A stretch of DNA of 8,576 nt, taken from assembly GCA_027620595.1 (NCBI GenBank), contig JAQCDI010000095.1, positions 1-8,576 of the forward strand, given 5' to 3'. The first letter of the stretch is position 1. Each line of letters opens with the position of its first letter. The notes under the pieces are model-generated. The model saw only the letters and a list, made by a program, of their open reading frames with translations, was not told the DNA's origin and searched no databases. Of the stretch, positions 5,905 to 8,576 are shown one piece after another. This stretch comes from Bacteroidota bacterium (lineage in GTDB: Bacteria; Bacteroidota; Rhodothermia; Rhodothermales; UBA10348). The position numbers and the translations under genes were made by a program.

Positions 5905-7289
5905 ACGTACGCACCATCCGCATAGCGCAGGAGCATGTCCGGATCTCGGATCCGCACATCACGAGCGACAACGCCGAGCGGTTGTCCATCCTGGGCAACG
6001 TGTTCGATCCGTTGATGCGGGTGCGGGAGGATGGGACGTTCGAACCGGCCCTGGCCAGCGCCTGGACGCTTTCCGCGGATGCTCGGACCTGGACGTTCGA
6101 GGTGCGGAGCGACGTTGTTTTCCACGACGGAAAGCGTTTGGTGGCGGAGGACGTGGCGTTCTCCCTGCGGCGCATGCGGGATGAGGACATTCCGGGTGAG
6201 CTCGGCACGAGCGGGGTGATCCGCGGCTACCTGGCCGGGACGGAGATCGAGGTTGCTTCCAGCGGTGCCGTGACGCTGCGCACCCCGGAGCCGATGGCGG
6301 ACCTGTGCGACCTGCTCTGCGACATCCCGATCCTGTCCGAAGCAGCCGTTGCCGCGCTGCCCGGGCGGTTCATCGGTACGGGGCCGTTCCGTGTGGTGGA
6401 TACGGGCGAACCCCTGGTCCTGGAACGCGCCGATCTGCGACTGGCGTGGCAGGCCGAGCCGGATGCCGGGGCGCGCCTGGACATGCTGCGCAGGGGGGAG
6501 GTGGACATCGCCGCCAAACTGGCGCCGTCCCAGGATGCCGTCGCCGACGTCCGGGTGGTCCGGAGCACGACGAGCGTGTGCGCCACCTTCATGTTCAATT
6601 TCGAGCGCCGGCTGGTCCAGAATGTGCACTTCCGCCGTGCCATCAATCTGGCGGTCGATGTCGAGGCCCTGGTCCGGGAGGTGATGCACGGCGCAGCGGA
6701 CCCTTTGAATGGTCCGCTGACGCAACGGCACCTCGGGCATGATCCGGACGTCGCACCCTGGCCTTTCGATCCCCAGGCCGCCCGACGGGAAATCGCCGAG
6801 GGAGGCTTGAAAGGGGAAAAAGTCCTGATCGACATCCCGGCTGTGCTGCCCGACGAAGCCCGTGAGCTGGCGCTGCGTGTGGCCGCGTACCTGTCTGCTG
6901 TGGGCCTGCTCTGCGAGATCCGCACCGAAACGGACCGACCGGGCTATGCCAATCGGGTCCGGTATCGCAAGATCGGGGACATGGCCTGTTTCGATTCCAG
7001 CCCTTCGAGCACGTTCCGCGTCTTCCGGGAGAAATTCCACTCGGGTTTTGCCGGGCCCTGGTGGCTGGGCTTCGAGAACAAGGAGTTCGATCGCCTGGTG
7101 GACCATGCCCAGCGCACGCCGGACATCGGGGACCGACGTACCCTGTATCGGAAGGCCTATCGGATCCTGCGGGACGAAGCCCCCTGGCTTTTCCTCTACA
7201 ATCCGGTTCGCCTGACTGCCATCAACCCATCTGCCGCTGCCGTGCCCGCCGACTGGCGACCGGGCCCGGGCGGCTTGCTGCTGTTCTGA
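5901..7289 (+). CDS. Family-5 solute-binding protein lacking a signal peptide
   Basis: A 462-residue SBP_bac_5 (DppA/OppA-like) protein, shorter than the usual 500-550 residues because it starts at the mature domain. GTG at 5901 is chosen because it overlaps the preceding TGA as GTGA and the fold begins at once (RTIRIAQEHVRISDPHITSD). The next in-frame Met is well inside the domain, and upstream in-frame codons give only His/Arg-rich sequence. Family blocks follow in order: FDPLMRV, FEPALASAWTLSADARTWTF, FHDGKRLVAEDVAFSLRRM, GTGPFRV (residues 159-165), HFRRAINLAVDVEALV and EAPWLFLYNP. The protein shares these blocks with the truncated binding protein at the window start. Lack of an export signal inside a run of cytosolic enzyme genes suggests an intracellular ligand-binding or sensing role, not uptake. 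Family call firm; location inferred. Confidence 0.85.
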   Translation: MNVRTIRIAQEHVRISDPHITSDNAERLSILGNVFDPLMRVREDGTFEPALASAWTLSADARTWTFEVRSDVVFHDGKRLVAEDVAFSLRRMRDEDIPGELGTSGVIRGYLAGTEIEVASSGAVTLRTPEPMADLCDLLCDIPILSEAAVAALPGRFIGTGPFRVVDTGEPLVLERADLRLAWQAEPDAGARLDMLRRGEVDIAAKLAPSQDAVADVRVVRSTTSVCATFMFNFERRLVQNVHFRRAINLAVDVEALVREVMHGAADPLNGPLTQRHLGHDPDVAPWPFDPQAARREIAEGGLKGEKVLIDIPAVLPDEARELALRVAAYLSAVGLLCEIRTETDRPGYANRVRYRKIGDMACFDSSPSSTFRVFREKFHSGFAGPWWLGFENKEFDRLVDHAQRTPDIGDRRTLYRKAYRILRDEAPWLFLYNPVRLTAINPSAAAVPADWRPGPGGLLLF

Positions 7290-7294
7290 TTGTC

Positions 7295-7990
7295 ATGCCT
7301 GTATCCATTGCCCTCCATACCATCGGCCAGACGCCGCGCCCGGATCTCACGCCGTTCATTGCGGCCGCCATCGGGGTGCCGGACATCGTCGTGACCGGTG
7401 CGCTCGACGGCCTCGCCGCGGCCGATGTGCCGGCTCCGGCCCCGGGAGACTTTCCTCTGGAAACCCGCCTCTCGGATGGCACCCGCGTTGAGGTCGGGGC
7501 CTCTTTCCTCGCGCCGCTCCTGCAGCAGCGCATCGACGCGATGGAGGAGCGGGTGGAGCTGCATCTCGTACTGTGCGCAGGTCCATTGCCGGACCTGACA
7601 GCCCAGGGAGCGCTGGTCCGTCCGTTCGAACACGCCTGTGATGTGCTCTTGAGCCGCGGCGTGAGGCGTCCCCTCGTCATCGTGCCTTTCGACACCCAGG
7701 CCGCGCCCGCCCGCGGGAAGTGGGTGCAATCGGGGTTCGATCCCGAGGTGCGCTCCATGGAGGAGCGGCCGCCGGACCAACCTGCCGACGTCTGGTTATT
7801 GGACATTGGGCACGCGGCGGTGGCTGACGGAGCGGATGCCCTGATATTGGACTATGTCGGGTATCGCAAGCAGATCCTCGATGCCGTGCAGCGCGGCTTG
7901 CCCGTGCCGGTCATCGACCTTGGGCACCTGGCCACGGATTTTGTGAGGGAATTATTGGATGAAATGAGCGGCCTGGCGCCGGAAGCATGA
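7295..7990 (+). CDS. AroM family protein (Asp/Glu/hydantoin racemase-like)
   Basis: A 231-residue protein matching the AroM family. AroM itself has no well-defined function, but resembles the Asp/Glu/hydantoin racemase superfamily in its two-lobed fold with paired active-site cysteines. The N-terminal SIALHTIGQTPRPDLTPFI is the AroM hallmark. LHLVLCAGPLPDL carries Cys94 at the place of the first superfamily cysteine. VIVPFDTQ and KWVQSGFDPE (about 127-150) match the central AroM blocks. The second expected site, usually Asp-Cys-x-Gly-aromatic, reads Asp186-Tyr-Val-Gly-Tyr190, so the second cysteine is lost; Cys115 is elsewhere. The PVIDLGHLATDFVRELL segment is the usual C-terminal helix region. 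The ATG lies 5 nt after the previous stop with no SD, and the gene overlaps the next start (ATGA). Beside an allantoinase-like gene, a role with hydantoin- or ureide-like compounds is plausible but unproven. Confidence 0.85.
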   Translation: MPVSIALHTIGQTPRPDLTPFIAAAIGVPDIVVTGALDGLAAADVPAPAPGDFPLETRLSDGTRVEVGASFLAPLLQQRIDAMEERVELHLVLCAGPLPDLTAQGALVRPFEHACDVLLSRGVRRPLVIVPFDTQAAPARGKWVQSGFDPEVRSMEERPPDQPADVWLLDIGHAAVADGADALILDYVGYRKQILDAVQRGLPVPVIDLGHLATDFVRELLDEMSGLAPEA

Positions 7991-8576
7991 TGGATGGTTT
8001 CGATCTCGTGGTGAAAGGACCCCTGGCGCTACCCGGACAGACAGCGCCCACACCCGGCTGGCTCGGTATCCGCGACGGGCGGATTGAGGCCATTTCGGGC
8101 GAACCGCTTCCCGGCGCACAGCTCGTGGACGCAGGCGGAGCGTGGGTCCTGCCCGGATTCGTGGACGCCCACGTGCACTGCCGCTCCTGTGAGGAAGAAG
8201 GCATTACGGCCACCACCCGGGCGGCTGCGGCCGGGGGTACGACCACGATCATCGACATGCCCTTCGACCGGCCCAGCCGCCCGGTCAACTCGCTGGAGCG
8301 CCTCGAGGCCAAGAAAGCCGACATTGCCCGGGAAGCCATCGTGGACGTGGGCCTCTACGTGACCTTTCCGCCCGCGGGACCGCTGGATCAGATTGCGCCC
8401 ATGGCGGACGCCGGCGCGGCCGGTTTCAAGGTGTCCACCATCGAAGTGGACCCCGTGCGGTTTCCGCGCATCTCGGATCACCGCTTCGTGGAGGCGTTCC
8501 GGGAGATTGCCCGGACCGGCCGTCCCGTGGCGGCCCACCAGGAGAATCAGGAAATCATCTTCGGAGAAGCGGCGCG
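7987..8576 (+). CDS. Allantoinase/dihydroorotase-like cyclic amidohydrolase, 3'-truncated
   Basis: N-terminal 196 residues of an amidohydrolase-superfamily enzyme that opens cyclic amides; the frame stays open to the right edge. The small N-terminal beta domain (FDLVVKG...GWLGIRDGRIEAI) leads to LPGFVDAHVHCR with Asp60 and metal ligands His62 and His64, plus Arg66. AAAAGGTTTIIDMP (about 78-91) and VDVGLY are typical of allantoinases and dihydroorotases. Lys148 in AGFKVSTIEVD is the likely carbamylated metal-bridging lysine, and His184 in AAHQEN is the next metal ligand. The loop after HVH reads CRSCEEE instead of the usual FREPG, leaving two cysteines beside the metal site. ATG 7987 overlaps the AroM-family stop by 4 nt; ATG 7990 is an equally possible start. 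Allantoinase, hydantoinase and dihydroorotase cannot be separated without the C-terminal half. Confidence 0.88.
   Translation, partial: MMDGFDLVVKGPLALPGQTAPTPGWLGIRDGRIEAISGEPLPGAQLVDAGGAWVLPGFVDAHVHCRSCEEEGITATTRAAAAGGTTTIIDMPFDRPSRPVNSLERLEAKKADIAREAIVDVGLYVTFPPAGPLDQIAPMADAGAAGFKVSTIEVDPVRFPRISDHRFVEAFREIARTGRPVAAHQENQEIIFGEAA

Noticed and set aside
5748..7106. Long - strand open frame (452 codons) opposite the second binding protein
   Set aside because: Shadow of the sense gene: Arg/Gly/Gln-rich with no domain signature, whereas the sense strand has ordered SBP_bac_5 blocks.
7061..7294. Upstream in-frame extension of the AroM-family gene
   Set aside because: It overlaps the end of the second binding protein in another frame; the AroM fold begins at the ATG at 7295.

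Overview
The window is a GC-rich stretch read entirely on the + strand. It looks like one operon-like array of nine protein-coding genes, the first and last cut by the window edges. Gaps run from 4-nt overlaps to 70 nt. There is no stretch over 300 bases without a gene, and I saw no tRNA, rRNA, CRISPR array, mobile element or clear terminator. All eight visible stop codons are TGA, and only one start has an obvious Shine-Dalgarno match. The source is a GC-rich bacterium. Weak SD use together with C/A-rich leaders would fit a GC-rich Bacteroidota/Rhodothermota-type lineage, but this is a low-confidence inference and other GC-rich phyla are not excluded.

Layout. Positions 2-2776 hold a peptide/nickel-type (Dpp/Opp) ABC importer: the C-terminal part of a family-5 solute-binding protein, then a DppB-type and a DppC-type permease, with no ATPase subunit in view. 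After a 70-nt gap come a LivK-type binding protein with no signal peptide (2847-3917), an aspartoacylase/succinylglutamate-desuccinylase-like metallohydrolase (3950-4858), a DUF6282-type TIM-barrel metal-dependent hydrolase (4855-5904), a second family-5 binding protein that also lacks a signal peptide (5901-7289), an AroM-family protein related to Asp/Glu/hydantoin racemases (7295-7990), and the N-terminal part of an allantoinase/dihydroorotase-like cyclic amidohydrolase (7987-end).

How they may work together (inference). The importer would bring in a small peptide-like or amide compound. The cytosolic enzymes, a ring-opening amidohydrolase, a racemase-fold protein, a deacylase-like enzyme and a DUF6282 hydrolase, would then process a cyclic amide, ureide or N-acyl amino acid. 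The oddest feature is that two proteins of normally exported binding-protein families appear to be cytosolic and are translationally linked to the enzymes. They could be ligand sensors in the manner of AmiC of the Pseudomonas amidase operon, or intracellular substrate carriers. Several of the enzymes also appear to lack residues I expect in their families, so the chemistry may differ from the textbook members.
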